Notes under the pieces: model-generated
Told to the model about the DNA's origin: nothing
Databases searched by the model: none
Seen by the model: the letters and a program-made list of their open reading frames with translations, nothing else
Position numbers and translations under genes: made by a program
Source: Providencia rettgeri
Lineage (GTDB): Bacteria > Pseudomonadota > Gammaproteobacteria > Enterobacterales > Enterobacteriaceae
NCBI RefSeq assembly: GCF_013255915.1
Contig: NZ_CP053896.1
Span: 186,001 to 250,000 of the forward strand
Length of the DNA: 64,000 nt
Direction of reading: 5' to 3'
Shown here: positions 8,646 through 16,923 of the stretch, in pieces
Layout: the number at the start of each line of letters is the position of its first letter
How positions within the stretch are numbered: position 1 is the first letter of the stretch

Positions 8646-10034
8646 CTATGAAGCGGATTTTGGCATTATTCCGTGGGCTAAATGGCCTTTATGGAAAGTC
8701 GCGAATCTTGGGGAAATCCGTGCGACTGCCTCAGCAGAACAAGATGCATCAAGCAGCACAAAGCTGGCGTCATCCCCTTTAGCTGGCCACATTTGTTGGC
8801 CTTTTTCATCTAACGGCAGAATATTGCCTGTTGCGATGGCAAGCGAACGGGACAGCGATAGTTCATCAGGGCGAGTATACAGCTGCGCGTATAAATTGGC
8901 TTTTTCTAGCATATCGCCTAGGCCAAAGGGCGACCAATGGTCAATCACACTATCCGTTCCGGTCATCACAAATACCCCATTTTTATTTAGGGTTTTCAGT
9001 GGCATATGCAGTGTGCCAATCGGGACGGTAGAGGCAATGGTAATTTGCTGCTCAGCCAACTGTTTTGCCGTTTTTTCCGCTTGTTCAGGGGTGAGTGTTG
9101 CCAGTGCAAAGGCATGGCTGATGGTCACTTTACCGCGTAAGCTGCGGTTTTCATCCACCGTTTTAATCATATAATTGATAGCGGCAACGCCTGCAGGGCT
9201 CGTTTCATGCAGATGAATATCCACGCCTTTGTTGTAGTCCAATGCAATTTGGAACATCGAATCGAGAGACTTTTCCATCGCGCTATCTACATTGGTTGGG
9301 TCTAAACCGCCAACGTAATGAGCGCCCGCTTGCATGGCTTCACGCATTAAACCCTCTGACTTGGAATGTAATAAACCATGTTGCGGAAAGGCGACAATTT
9401 CGCAAGTTAGGTCTTGTTGGTGTTCACCAAGCACTTTTTGTAAGGCTTCTAAATTTTTTAAACCGGAAACGGGTTCGATATTACAATGGCTACGAGCAAT
9501 GGTCGATCCTTGGGATTGGATCAGTGCGATCAGCGCATTCGCTCTTTCTTCCGTGAAAGGTTGTAATTCAGGTAGCAATTTTTGCTCTAACGCGATCATA
9601 TCCATAATGGTTTTGCCTTCACGTGACTGTGGCGCTTGCCATGGCCCGCCATAGAAAGTTTTATCAAGGTGGATATGCATGTCACGAAAGGCCGGTAGCA
9701 TCAGTTTGCCTTGCGCACTATAGGCATTTAATGTGCCATCAGCATGCTGTTTATTCGGTAAAACGGCTGCAATTTTACCGTCCCGGATTTCTACAGTGTG
9801 TAATGCGGTTTGGGTGCCGACGACCGTTGAATCTTGGTAATTAAAGCCAGTTTCGAGTAATACGTCATCGAGGTAATAATGTTTATCCGTAATACTGGAC
9901 TGGCTTGCTTTTTGGCTAGTTTGGTCTTGAGCGGAGGCAAAGCCCGATACCGCGCCGAATAAAGTGCAAGCGGCTGCGACTTTAGCGCTGGTGGAAAGGA
10001 ACTCTCTTCTGCCTGATGATTTTTCTGCTTTCAT
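8646..10034 (-). CDS. Tat-exported CodA-like amidohydrolase
   Basis: The start at 10034 has AGGAG five to six nt upstream; the longer frame to 10088 has none. Residues 1-35 form a twin-arginine signal peptide (GRREFLSTSA, hydrophobic stretch, ASA cleavage site), so the enzyme should act folded in the periplasm. The mature part is a metal-dependent TIM-barrel amidohydrolase of the cytosine deaminase/AtzC type. It shows HIHLDKTFYGG (metal His pair), HLHET, SHAFA and TGTDSVIDHWSPFG, which correspond in order to CodA motifs. It is the last gene after a permease and a carbamate kinase, so it may deaminate or open a nitrogenous ring before uptake. Export of a CodA-type enzyme is uncommon. The substrate is unknown. 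Confidence 0.8.
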   Translation of the reverse strand: MKAEKSSGRREFLSTSAKVAAACTLFGAVSGFASAQDQTSQKASQSSITDKHYYLDDVLLETGFNYQDSTVVGTQTALHTVEIRDGKIAAVLPNKQHADGTLNAYSAQGKLMLPAFRDMHIHLDKTFYGGPWQAPQSREGKTIMDMIALEQKLLPELQPFTEERANALIALIQSQGSTIARSHCNIEPVSGLKNLEALQKVLGEHQQDLTCEIVAFPQHGLLHSKSEGLMREAMQAGAHYVGGLDPTNVDSAMEKSLDSMFQIALDYNKGVDIHLHETSPAGVAAINYMIKTVDENRSLRGKVTISHAFALATLTPEQAEKTAKQLAEQQITIASTVPIGTLHMPLKTLNKNGVFVMTGTDSVIDHWSPFGLGDMLEKANLYAQLYTRPDELSLSRSLAIATGNILPLDEKGQQMWPAKGDDASFVLLDASCSAEAVARISPRFATFHKGHLAHGIMPKSAS

Positions 10035-10095
10035 AGAAACTCCTAGTGATATCCATTTACTGTCGAATTTCCTGTTTTTAAGCGACACTTACCCA

Positions 10096-10121
10096 CTCAG
10101 ATCGTCATCAAACGATCTGAG
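10096..10121 (-). other. Perfect hairpin between carbamate kinase and amidohydrolase genes
   Basis: CTCAGATCGT and ACGATCTGAG form a 10-bp perfect stem with a 6-nt loop. On the minus transcript no U-run follows immediately, so an RNA processing or stabilising element, or an operator, is as likely as a terminator. Confidence 0.5.
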
Positions 10122-10175
10122 GAATATTGCGGTTTGCGACTAACAAAAAATTCGCATGATCCAGATTATAGAAAC

Positions 10176-11126
10176 TTACCCTTGAACAATATGGGTTCCC
10201 GTTTCACCGCGTAAGGCTTCTGGTAGCTTTTCAGGGGTGGTGATGATCACACGTTTACCGCCATTGGCAATAAACGATAGGCTGGCTTCAATCTTCGGTA
10301 ACATGCTACCCGCTGGGAAATGGCCTTCTTCCATGTAGCGTTGCATGTCGCTAGTGCTGGTTTCGCCAAGTGCTTTTTGTTCAGGTTTGCCGAAGTGAAT
10401 ACACACTTTTTCGACACCTGTGGTGATAATTAAAATATCGGCATTGAGCTCTTTCGCCAGTAAAGTTGTTGAGAGGTCTTTATCAATCACCGCGTCAACA
10501 CTTTTGTAGCCACCATTGCCGTTATCAATGACTGGAATACCGCCACCACCTGCAGCAACCACCACATAATTGTGTTCTGTTAAAGTGCGGATTGCTTGTG
10601 ATTCAATCACACGTTTTGGTTCGGGGGAGGCCACCACACGGCGGTAACCGCGACCAGAGTCTTCAACAAAATGCCAGTTTGGGTTTTCTTGCTGTAATTG
10701 CTGAGCTTGTTGCTCAGTAAAAAATGCCCCAATCGGCTTGGTTGGCGCGCTAAAGTTTGGGTCGTTTTTATCGACTTCAACTTGTGTCACTACTGTAATT
10801 GCTTGGCGGTTATGGCGTTTTGCTAAGACGTTAGTCAAAGCTTGTTGAACTAAATAGCCAATTCCGCCTTGAGTATCTGCCACACAGTTAGCCAGCGGTG
10901 TTAAAGGTAAACCTTCGGTTTCGTGTGCAATTTCTGCACGGCGCAAATCTAATCCAACTTGAGGTCCATTTCCATGGGTCAAAACAATGTTGTAATTACC
11001 TTCAAGCATGTCACTAATATGATGTGCGACTTCTTGAACGGCTTTTTCTTGAGCTTCGATAGACTGGCTGTTGTTATCTTTGATAATACTGTTGCCCCCG
11101 ATGGCAACAACCACGAGTTCTTTCAT
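10176..11126 (-). CDS. Carbamate kinase
   Basis: Carbamate kinase makes ATP and carbamate from carbamoyl phosphate and ADP, the energy-yielding last step of arginine, allantoin/oxamate and similar fermentations. This 316-residue protein has the N-terminal VVAIGGNSI, the HGNGPQVG loop, CVADTQGGIGY, the AAGGGGIPV motif and VDAVIDKDLS, all family signatures. The start at 11126 (MKELVVVAIGGN) fits the usual N-terminus; an AGGAAA site is about 11 nt upstream. It lies 22 bp downstream of the permease gene and in the same cluster as FdrA/YlbE/DUF2877, the proteins tied to oxamate carbamoyltransferase in E. coli, where a carbamate kinase is also clustered. Family members include arcC and ybcF (allK); by context it resembles the latter. 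Confidence 0.92.
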   Translation of the reverse strand: MKELVVVAIGGNSIIKDNNSQSIEAQEKAVQEVAHHISDMLEGNYNIVLTHGNGPQVGLDLRRAEIAHETEGLPLTPLANCVADTQGGIGYLVQQALTNVLAKRHNRQAITVVTQVEVDKNDPNFSAPTKPIGAFFTEQQAQQLQQENPNWHFVEDSGRGYRRVVASPEPKRVIESQAIRTLTEHNYVVVAAGGGGIPVIDNGNGGYKSVDAVIDKDLSTTLLAKELNADILIITTGVEKVCIHFGKPEQKALGETSTSDMQRYMEEGHFPAGSMLPKIEASLSFIANGGKRVIITTPEKLPEALRGETGTHIVQG

Positions 11127-11202
11127 TGTTAATGTTTCCTGAGACAGAGATTTAGCTGATAGTAGGTGTACAGCGCACACCTACTATAAAAGGTTGGCTT
11201 AG

Positions 11203-12765
11203 TTACACTGACTTACTGAGTTTCTCAGATTTTTCAGCTTGTTGTTCTTCCACCGATTTCCGGCTATCTAAAAAGTGTTTGAGTACAAATAAAGCTGCCA
11301 TCATGAGGTATGCGTAAACAAACATCAAGGTTGAACCAGTAGCAATTCCGACCGCTGGGGAGTGAATAATTCCGAAGAATACTAATATTGCTCCCGCTGC
11401 AGCAGCAATGGCTCCACGCAGTGGTTGGTTGAGGATAGCAAAGATAGCAATACAGCCCCATAACATACTGGCTAACGGCGCACCGTTACCCAAATGAACT
11501 AGACCTTGGTAATAAACACCTTTGTGTAGCAAGGTTTCAACACCAATTGCACTCGCAGAGGTGCCCGCCGCGCCCATGACACTATTAACCATCGTCAATG
11601 CCCAGTTAGCAATCCATGGGAATAGACAGATAAAGATAACGGGAACTTCAATTTTTGGCGTTTCTCGCACAACTTGGTTGGCGGTGACGACACCGATAAA
11701 CACCAGTATTGGCACGATAGCGGTCATTGGAATGATAGCTAACATAAAGGCACCGATACCGAATAATGGGACGATAAACATAGTGATACCGGATGCTAGG
11801 GTATAACCTACGCTAGCGCCCATGGCTTTCCAACCCGCATGGCCGACATAAACAGTGACAGGGAATGGGTTACCCATAAAACAGCCAACTGTAGACGATA
11901 AACCGTTAGCTAACATAACCTTACGAGTATTATATTCATCACCTGCAGCATGCGCACTTTCAATATTTTCAAGGTCGAAGATATAGTTTGCTAAGCCAAG
12001 TGGTACCGCAGACGCTAAGTAAGGCAGAGCGTGTGGCAGGCCTTGGAAGAAGCTATCAATATGTATGCCCGGCGGGTTGAAACCAAATGACGCCATTGAG
12101 TCTTTGATTGCTTCCGCACTTTGCAAGCCAGAAACCCATGCCAATACCGTACCGGCAATTAGCAGCAATAAGCCAGTTGGGATGCGAGCAAAAATCGGTT
12201 TTTTACCAAACCAGTTAATGAAAATTAATAACAGCACAATGAATGAAACCGTTGGTGCTTCAAACGCTTGCAGCATCGGGTTCATCGCTAGTAACAGTAA
12301 TCCTAAACCTGACAAACAGGATAACAGTACGGTGCGAGGGATCATCTTACGGATGGTTTCACCTAAGAAAGAACCACCGACGAGGATCATTGACTCGACA
12401 AAACACCAAACTAGCGCAATTTGGATCGCAAATTCAGCATTCTGTGTTGTTTGGTAGACAGGCATGATGACTAAGAACGTCACCGTAAAGATAGAAGGCG
12501 CACTGGGCCCTGATGGTAAAGCGGTGACATCATTGCGTCCAGTTTGCTTTATCATTTGCTGGCCAAAGTAAGCATAGCTTACGCTGGCAAGTAAAACAGC
12601 GAAACCAAAGGCAGGAGCGATACGGCCGTAAACAATTTCTGATGGGATGCCGACAACGAAAATCAAGAGACCCATCATGGTGAGTAGGTTGGTTAGGTTA
12701 TTGGTCATTAAGCCGAAGTAGGCGGCCAAATCCCCACGTTTCCATTTGATATTTAGTATATTCAT
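11203..12765 (-). CDS. NCS2-type permease (purine/xanthine/uracil-like)
   Basis: This 520-residue inner-membrane protein has 12-14 hydrophobic segments. The motif NDVTALPSGPSAPSIFTVTF (about residue 78) is of the AzgA/NCS2 nucleobase permease type, and the region PLGLANYIFDLENIESAHAAGDEYNTRKV resembles the NCS2 segment before the second substrate helix. It is first in a transcription unit with carbamate kinase and a Tat-exported amidohydrolase. It therefore probably imports the nitrogen compound whose breakdown yields a carbamoyl group. The true ligand (ureide, pyrimidine, hydantoin or triazine-like) is not shown by the sequence. An ERIC element lies just upstream of its start. Confidence 0.75.
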   Translation of the reverse strand: MNILNIKWKRGDLAAYFGLMTNNLTNLLTMMGLLIFVVGIPSEIVYGRIAPAFGFAVLLASVSYAYFGQQMIKQTGRNDVTALPSGPSAPSIFTVTFLVIMPVYQTTQNAEFAIQIALVWCFVESMILVGGSFLGETIRKMIPRTVLLSCLSGLGLLLLAMNPMLQAFEAPTVSFIVLLLIFINWFGKKPIFARIPTGLLLLIAGTVLAWVSGLQSAEAIKDSMASFGFNPPGIHIDSFFQGLPHALPYLASAVPLGLANYIFDLENIESAHAAGDEYNTRKVMLANGLSSTVGCFMGNPFPVTVYVGHAGWKAMGASVGYTLASGITMFIVPLFGIGAFMLAIIPMTAIVPILVFIGVVTANQVVRETPKIEVPVIFICLFPWIANWALTMVNSVMGAAGTSASAIGVETLLHKGVYYQGLVHLGNGAPLASMLWGCIAIFAILNQPLRGAIAAAAGAILVFFGIIHSPAVGIATGSTLMFVYAYLMMAALFVLKHFLDSRKSVEEQQAEKSEKLSKSV

Positions 12766-12776
12766 AAAATACTCCC

Positions 12777-12901
12777 ATACCCGTCATACTTTGAACCGCA
12801 GCGTTGTTGGCTGCGTTCATTCACCCTAGTCACATACTTGTGTATGCTCCTAGGGACTCATTTACTTGCCGCCTAGCTGCAATTCAAATTATTTAGGGTA
12901 T
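12777..12901. repeat. ERIC element (enterobacterial repetitive intergenic consensus)
   Basis: This imperfect palindrome of 125 bp is bounded by ATACCC and GGGTAT. Its centre carries the two classic ERIC core segments: TTGGCTGCGTTCATTCACCC and, across the dyad, TATGCTCCTAGGGACTCATT followed by ACTTGCCGCC. It separates the allG-like gene from the permease gene and may affect mRNA processing. Only this copy is visible in the window. Confidence 0.9.
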
Positions 12902-12971
12902 ACCCCTACATTTTGAGTTACAGCACTGTTTTTCAAATAAAATTAATCAGGGTTCACGTTTTATTTTTATT

Positions 12972-12998
12972 GCCCAACCGGAGTTGGGCGTCTTTTTT
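12972..12998 (+). terminator. Hairpin with plus-strand T-run downstream of the allG-like gene
   Basis: GCCCAAC/GTTGGGC with a CGGA loop is followed on the plus strand by GTCTTTTTT. The U-run is on the strand opposite to the flanking genes, so on the minus transcript it is only a hairpin, perhaps a weak terminator or 3'-end stabiliser of the upstream operon. Confidence 0.5.
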
Positions 12999-13009
12999 AT
13001 GATTGAAAA

Positions 13010-14425
13010 CTAAGCATATTTCTGTGCGTAGGCCAACATGGCTTTTTCAAAGCAATCAAACGGCGGGTGAACAATACCTGCCCCAATCATACCGATGCCC
13101 GCATCTTTATGGGCAATGGCTGTGTTGATAACAGGTAAAATACCACTGGCTGAAACCTTCGTAATATCAATAGCTGTAGGGATACCCATAAAGCCCAGTA
13201 ATGGAATAGTCACGTTCGGGTTCTCACCTAAGGTGATTTCACGCATTTGGCGAGAGAAATCGACCGCTTCTTCTACCGTACCGCCAACGAGTGCCACAAT
13301 AGCTGGCGCTGTTGCCATAGCAAAACCGCCAATACCGTAGGTTTCTGTGATTGCGGAGTCACCGATATCTAAACCAGAGTCTTCAGGTTTGTAGCCTGCA
13401 AACATTGGGCCGATAACTTGCTGAGAAGGCCCTGTGAACCATTGACCTGGTAGTCCACTAATGCGTAAACCAAATTCATAGCCATTACGCGCCATGGTCG
13501 TGACAACCGTGCTGTATTCGATACCGTGAGCCGCATCCATTGATGCTTTACACATCGCCATCCACGTTGGGCCGGAGAAGTAATCGCTGCTTGCAACAAA
13601 ATCAAATACTTCTTTTTGCTGGGCGACAGAGAAATCAGTTTGAATGATCCCCGTTGTAAGCGCTTGAATCAGTAAGGTTGTCCCTGCATTGTTGCGGTTA
13701 TGGCACTCATCGCCCATATGCAGTGCTTGAGCAAGCATCAAACGCAGGTCGATTTCACCAACGATTTTCATTGCGTCGCGCAGCATTGGGCCTAATACAT
13801 CACGCATCCAATTTAAACGGTCTATTACACTTTGGTCGTTGGCACCCATGCGCAGGATTTTCGCCATTTGCTCACTGAGGTTAGTGAATGCACGGTTGCC
13901 ATAGGTTTTATTTTCAACGATATGCATAAACATCGATGCTGAAGTGACACCAGCCATCGAACCTACACAATCGTGTTCATGGCAAGGGGAGAAAATGATA
14001 TCCCCCGAGGCCGCAACACGTTCTGCATCGGCTAAGTCTTTCGCTAAGCCTTCAAAAACCAGCGCTCCCGTCACCGCACCTTTCATAGCGCCACACATAT
14101 CTTTCCAATCAACCGGTGGGCCTGCGTGTAGGATAGTATTTTTGGTCATGCCCGGAACCACATTAATCGCTTGGTCGTAACCGATTAACACAGGTTGAGA
14201 TTGAATAATGCGCTCAAGCGCTTGGGCATTGGCGGCCGCAATTTTTTCTTGTAGTGCGGCATTACCTTCAATTTGGTCGAGGGCGCGGATAACCGCAACG
14301 TTGCCTTGTCCGGGAGGAGTCCAGTTTAAATGCGTAACTGGAACATGTTGTTTTTTTAGGTCATCACTGAACATTTCGATGCCAACATTGATGACATTTA
14401 ATGGCAGCTTAAATAATGAAGTCAT
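13010..14425 (-). CDS. YlbE/AllG-like DUF1116 protein, oxamate carbamoyltransferase component
   Basis: This 471-residue protein matches the DUF1116/YlbE style: an N-terminal part ending in NVGIEMFSDDLKKQ, a GAVTGALVFEGLA segment, the CHEHDCVGSMAGVTSASM motif with clustered Cys and His, and a Gly-rich end (GIGMIGAGIVHPPFDCFEKA). In E. coli YlbE acts with FdrA and YlbF in oxamate carbamoyltransferase activity, making carbamoyl phosphate for carbamate kinase. Its ATG at 14425 overlaps the fdrA stop (TAATG), a sign of translational coupling. No allantoinase or ureidoglycolate genes are nearby, so the substrate here may not be oxalurate. Confidence 0.8.
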   Translation of the reverse strand: MTSLFKLPLNVINVGIEMFSDDLKKQHVPVTHLNWTPPGQGNVAVIRALDQIEGNAALQEKIAAANAQALERIIQSQPVLIGYDQAINVVPGMTKNTILHAGPPVDWKDMCGAMKGAVTGALVFEGLAKDLADAERVAASGDIIFSPCHEHDCVGSMAGVTSASMFMHIVENKTYGNRAFTNLSEQMAKILRMGANDQSVIDRLNWMRDVLGPMLRDAMKIVGEIDLRLMLAQALHMGDECHNRNNAGTTLLIQALTTGIIQTDFSVAQQKEVFDFVASSDYFSGPTWMAMCKASMDAAHGIEYSTVVTTMARNGYEFGLRISGLPGQWFTGPSQQVIGPMFAGYKPEDSGLDIGDSAITETYGIGGFAMATAPAIVALVGGTVEEAVDFSRQMREITLGENPNVTIPLLGFMGIPTAIDITKVSASGILPVINTAIAHKDAGIGMIGAGIVHPPFDCFEKAMLAYAQKYA

Positions 14426-15975
14426 TATGCTTTCTCCCCTTTCCATACAAACTCACGCCCTAATAAACCGGTATTGGTGCTGCTACTTGCCCAGATAACG
14501 CCGGCATCTGTTAGCATTTTGACCTGCGCATCCATCGACGGTGTGTCTTGGTCAGTACCCAGCACATAGCCTAAAATTTCTAATTCACGCCCATCTTGTT
14601 TGGCAATATTCTTCGCTTCTTTAATCGCGTCGATCATCACGCCTACTGGGTCTTCGTGAGAACCAAAGCCCAAAACGAAGTCCATCATAATGACGCCAAC
14701 TTCAGGGTCGCGAGCCTCTTGTAATAAGCGTTCAATGCGGTTGGTAGGGTCGATCATTGGGTGCGGTTTACCGTTGGTAAAGTCGTCATCACCAAAGTCG
14801 AGGAAAGTGTGTGCAATACTTTTGTTGAGGTCTTTTAAGCGATAATCAGGGTTTGGCTGAATATTGCTGTAAACATCATCGTATTTTTCCAAGGCGGCAA
14901 ACATGGCTTCATCGCATAGCGTTCCACCACAGAATAAGCCACGAATATATTTCTGCTCAGGTTTCAGTTTTGCTCTGACTTCGTCAATAAGTGGTAAATT
15001 AAGAGGGTGTAAATCTAAATCTTCTTTGCGAATACCGGTTAATAGAACGGCTTTCAGTGCGGCTTCTTTGGTGCCCTGAGCAAAGGTTAGACCGGGTTTG
15101 TCTTCTGGTAGTGGTTGGCTACCTAAGAAACACACAACAACTGGTTTGTGGCATTTTTCCGCTTGTTCTAACACTTTTTTCGCGACGTTAGGAGCTGGTG
15201 GCTTAGAGATCAATGCGATAACTTGGGTTTCATCATCGGCATCAAGCATTTTCAGGGCGTCAATCATCATGATACCGCCAATTTTCTCGCTTAAATCGCG
15301 ACCACCAGTACCAATTAATTGGGAAACCCCTGCGCCAAATTCGTGAATACGGACGCTAAGTTCTTGGCTACCCGTACCGGATGCACCGATGATGCCAATG
15401 CTGCCACGGCGAACGCTATTACCAAAGCACAGCGCGGTTCCGTTGATAATGGCAGTTCCGCAGTCAGGGCCCATCATCAGTAAGCCTTTTTTGCTAGCCA
15501 GCTGTTTAAGTGCGAGTTCATCTTCAATGGAGACGTTATCGGAAAATAGCATGACATTGAGGTCATTTTCTAACGCAATGCGTGCTTCACGGGCAGCAAA
15601 CTGACCATTTACTGAAATGACGGCAAGGTTGGCATCTGGGATATGTGTTTTCGCTGAATTAATGGTGGCGTATTTGGCTTCATGCTGCCCGCCGCCTTGA
15701 TTTTTCTTATTAAATAAATCTTCGATAGCAATTAATGTGGCTTCGTTAGCTTCATCACTTGGGCCTTTAATGACAATCATTAAATCGCCATTTTTAGCCT
15801 CTTCTAATTCAGGTGTTAGTAAACCTAAATTACGTAAAACACCTTTGTTCATCTCTGTTGCCATTGCGACGAACGCTTGCTCAACATTGTCGAGTTGATT
15901 GGCTTTTGTCGAAATAGACATCAGTGATACGGAATCAAAATAGGTATTCTTTTTTATGACAACTTTAGTCGACAT
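14425..15975 (-). CDS. fdrA: FdrA-like acyl-CoA synthetase-fold protein (AllF type)
   Basis: This 516-residue protein is related to the alpha subunit of succinyl-CoA synthetase. The CoA-binding-domain style signature GIIGASGTGSQELSV and the IGTGGRDLSEKIGG segment lie around residues 200-240. A second part follows with VVVCFLGS and a C-terminal region containing GVIMMDFVLGFGSHEDP. In E. coli FdrA is a component of oxamate carbamoyltransferase with YlbE and YlbF. The start at 15975 has GGAG six to seven nt upstream; the frame to 16023 would run far into the upstream gene. It overlaps that gene by 11 bp and the allG-like gene by 1 bp, so the three are probably made in fixed ratio. Confidence 0.88.
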   Translation of the reverse strand: MSTKVVIKKNTYFDSVSLMSISTKANQLDNVEQAFVAMATEMNKGVLRNLGLLTPELEEAKNGDLMIVIKGPSDEANEATLIAIEDLFNKKNQGGGQHEAKYATINSAKTHIPDANLAVISVNGQFAAREARIALENDLNVMLFSDNVSIEDELALKQLASKKGLLMMGPDCGTAIINGTALCFGNSVRRGSIGIIGASGTGSQELSVRIHEFGAGVSQLIGTGGRDLSEKIGGIMMIDALKMLDADDETQVIALISKPPAPNVAKKVLEQAEKCHKPVVVCFLGSQPLPEDKPGLTFAQGTKEAALKAVLLTGIRKEDLDLHPLNLPLIDEVRAKLKPEQKYIRGLFCGGTLCDEAMFAALEKYDDVYSNIQPNPDYRLKDLNKSIAHTFLDFGDDDFTNGKPHPMIDPTNRIERLLQEARDPEVGVIMMDFVLGFGSHEDPVGVMIDAIKEAKNIAKQDGRELEILGYVLGTDQDTPSMDAQVKMLTDAGVIWASSSTNTGLLGREFVWKGEKA

Positions 15976-16888
15976 AGTTTTCTCCGAAATAATGGGTGAT
16001 ATACAGGGCATCTCGCAAGCCAAATAGCATGTCGCTGCCAGAACTCGACCCGATATTTAAAATCTCTAAAAATTGTGGATAAATATTTGTTTCTTTCGCA
16101 TCAACTAATGATTGAATTAATTGCTGCATATTTTCGCGATATTCTCGGTTTAATGCTTTTTCTAATGTGATGGCACTGATAGGTGTCGTCTGGCTTAAGC
16201 TTTGGGTTATTCCTTGATAAAACTCAGGGTAAAAAGTGGCAGCCGGGTGACCGGTTAATAATAAAAATGCCATTAACCCAACTAAGTAATCATCTCCTGA
16301 AGGTGTTAGCCCGATACCTAATCCAACAAACTGGTGGATCACATAAATAATATTTTCTTTATTTTTCTTAATTATTGACTCAATCAATTCAGAGCGTAAT
16401 TGAACCAATTGCTCTGTCATAGAGAGATAAAAAAAGTTATCTCCCTGATATTTAAATAGAGAATTTTTATTTTCAGTTAAGATTAAATCCAAATTACTTA
16501 TTTGTTCTTCGATATATAATAAATAATTTGATTTCTTCAGTTCGTTATCACTAAAGTTGATAACTGGTTGCCGCCATTCTTTACATAAAGAAAATGATAT
16601 TAAATAATGACTACCAATCAATATTTCTTTATTCGATAAATTAATAGTCTCTCCTTCTTTAATATCGAAAAGAGAAAAGTCTTTATTGATTAATCGGCAA
16701 CTATTTGGTGCATTATCTAATTGAGAACAAAGAAAAGTATAAAGTACATTATCAATAGAAAAGTTAATGGCTTTATTAAATACTTGTTCTACTGTTCCTT
16801 GGGGTTGTGGCTGATTTAACAGATTGAGAAAATGTGTATCAGCCGTTAGCCCGTATAACCTTTGCCGATGAGATATGGATGCGTTCAC
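15965..16888 (-). CDS. DUF2877 protein (YlbF/AllH-like), third carbamoyltransferase component
   Basis: The 307-residue protein carries the DUF2877 hallmark GLGIGLTPSGDDYLVGLMAF (about residues 190-209) followed by a C-terminal IGSSSGSDMLFGLRDAL motif. In E. coli the equivalent YlbF works with FdrA and YlbE. It starts with GTG at 16888 close behind a strong AAGGAGG; an ATG one base earlier in another frame meets a stop at once. It overlaps fdrA by 11 bp. The N-terminal half (residues 20-150) is unusually rich in Asn, Ile and Lys and AT-rich compared with its neighbours, suggesting rapid divergence of that part. Confidence 0.8.
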   Translation of the reverse strand: MNASISHRQRLYGLTADTHFLNLLNQPQPQGTVEQVFNKAINFSIDNVLYTFLCSQLDNAPNSCRLINKDFSLFDIKEGETINLSNKEILIGSHYLISFSLCKEWRQPVINFSDNELKKSNYLLYIEEQISNLDLILTENKNSLFKYQGDNFFYLSMTEQLVQLRSELIESIIKKNKENIIYVIHQFVGLGIGLTPSGDDYLVGLMAFLLLTGHPAATFYPEFYQGITQSLSQTTPISAITLEKALNREYRENMQQLIQSLVDAKETNIYPQFLEILNIGSSSGSDMLFGLRDALYITHYFGENYVD

Positions 16889-16923
16889 ATGCCTCCTTAT
16901 CCTATTTAGAGTCTATGATTTCG

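Noticed and set aside
8824-9844. Several plus-strand open frames over the amidohydrolase gene
   Set aside because: They are antisense shadows of a well-supported amidohydrolase with catalytic motifs and a signal peptide.
11522-12467. Plus-strand frames over the permease gene
   Set aside because: Their sequence is the antisense of a membrane protein and has no ribosome binding site or family features.
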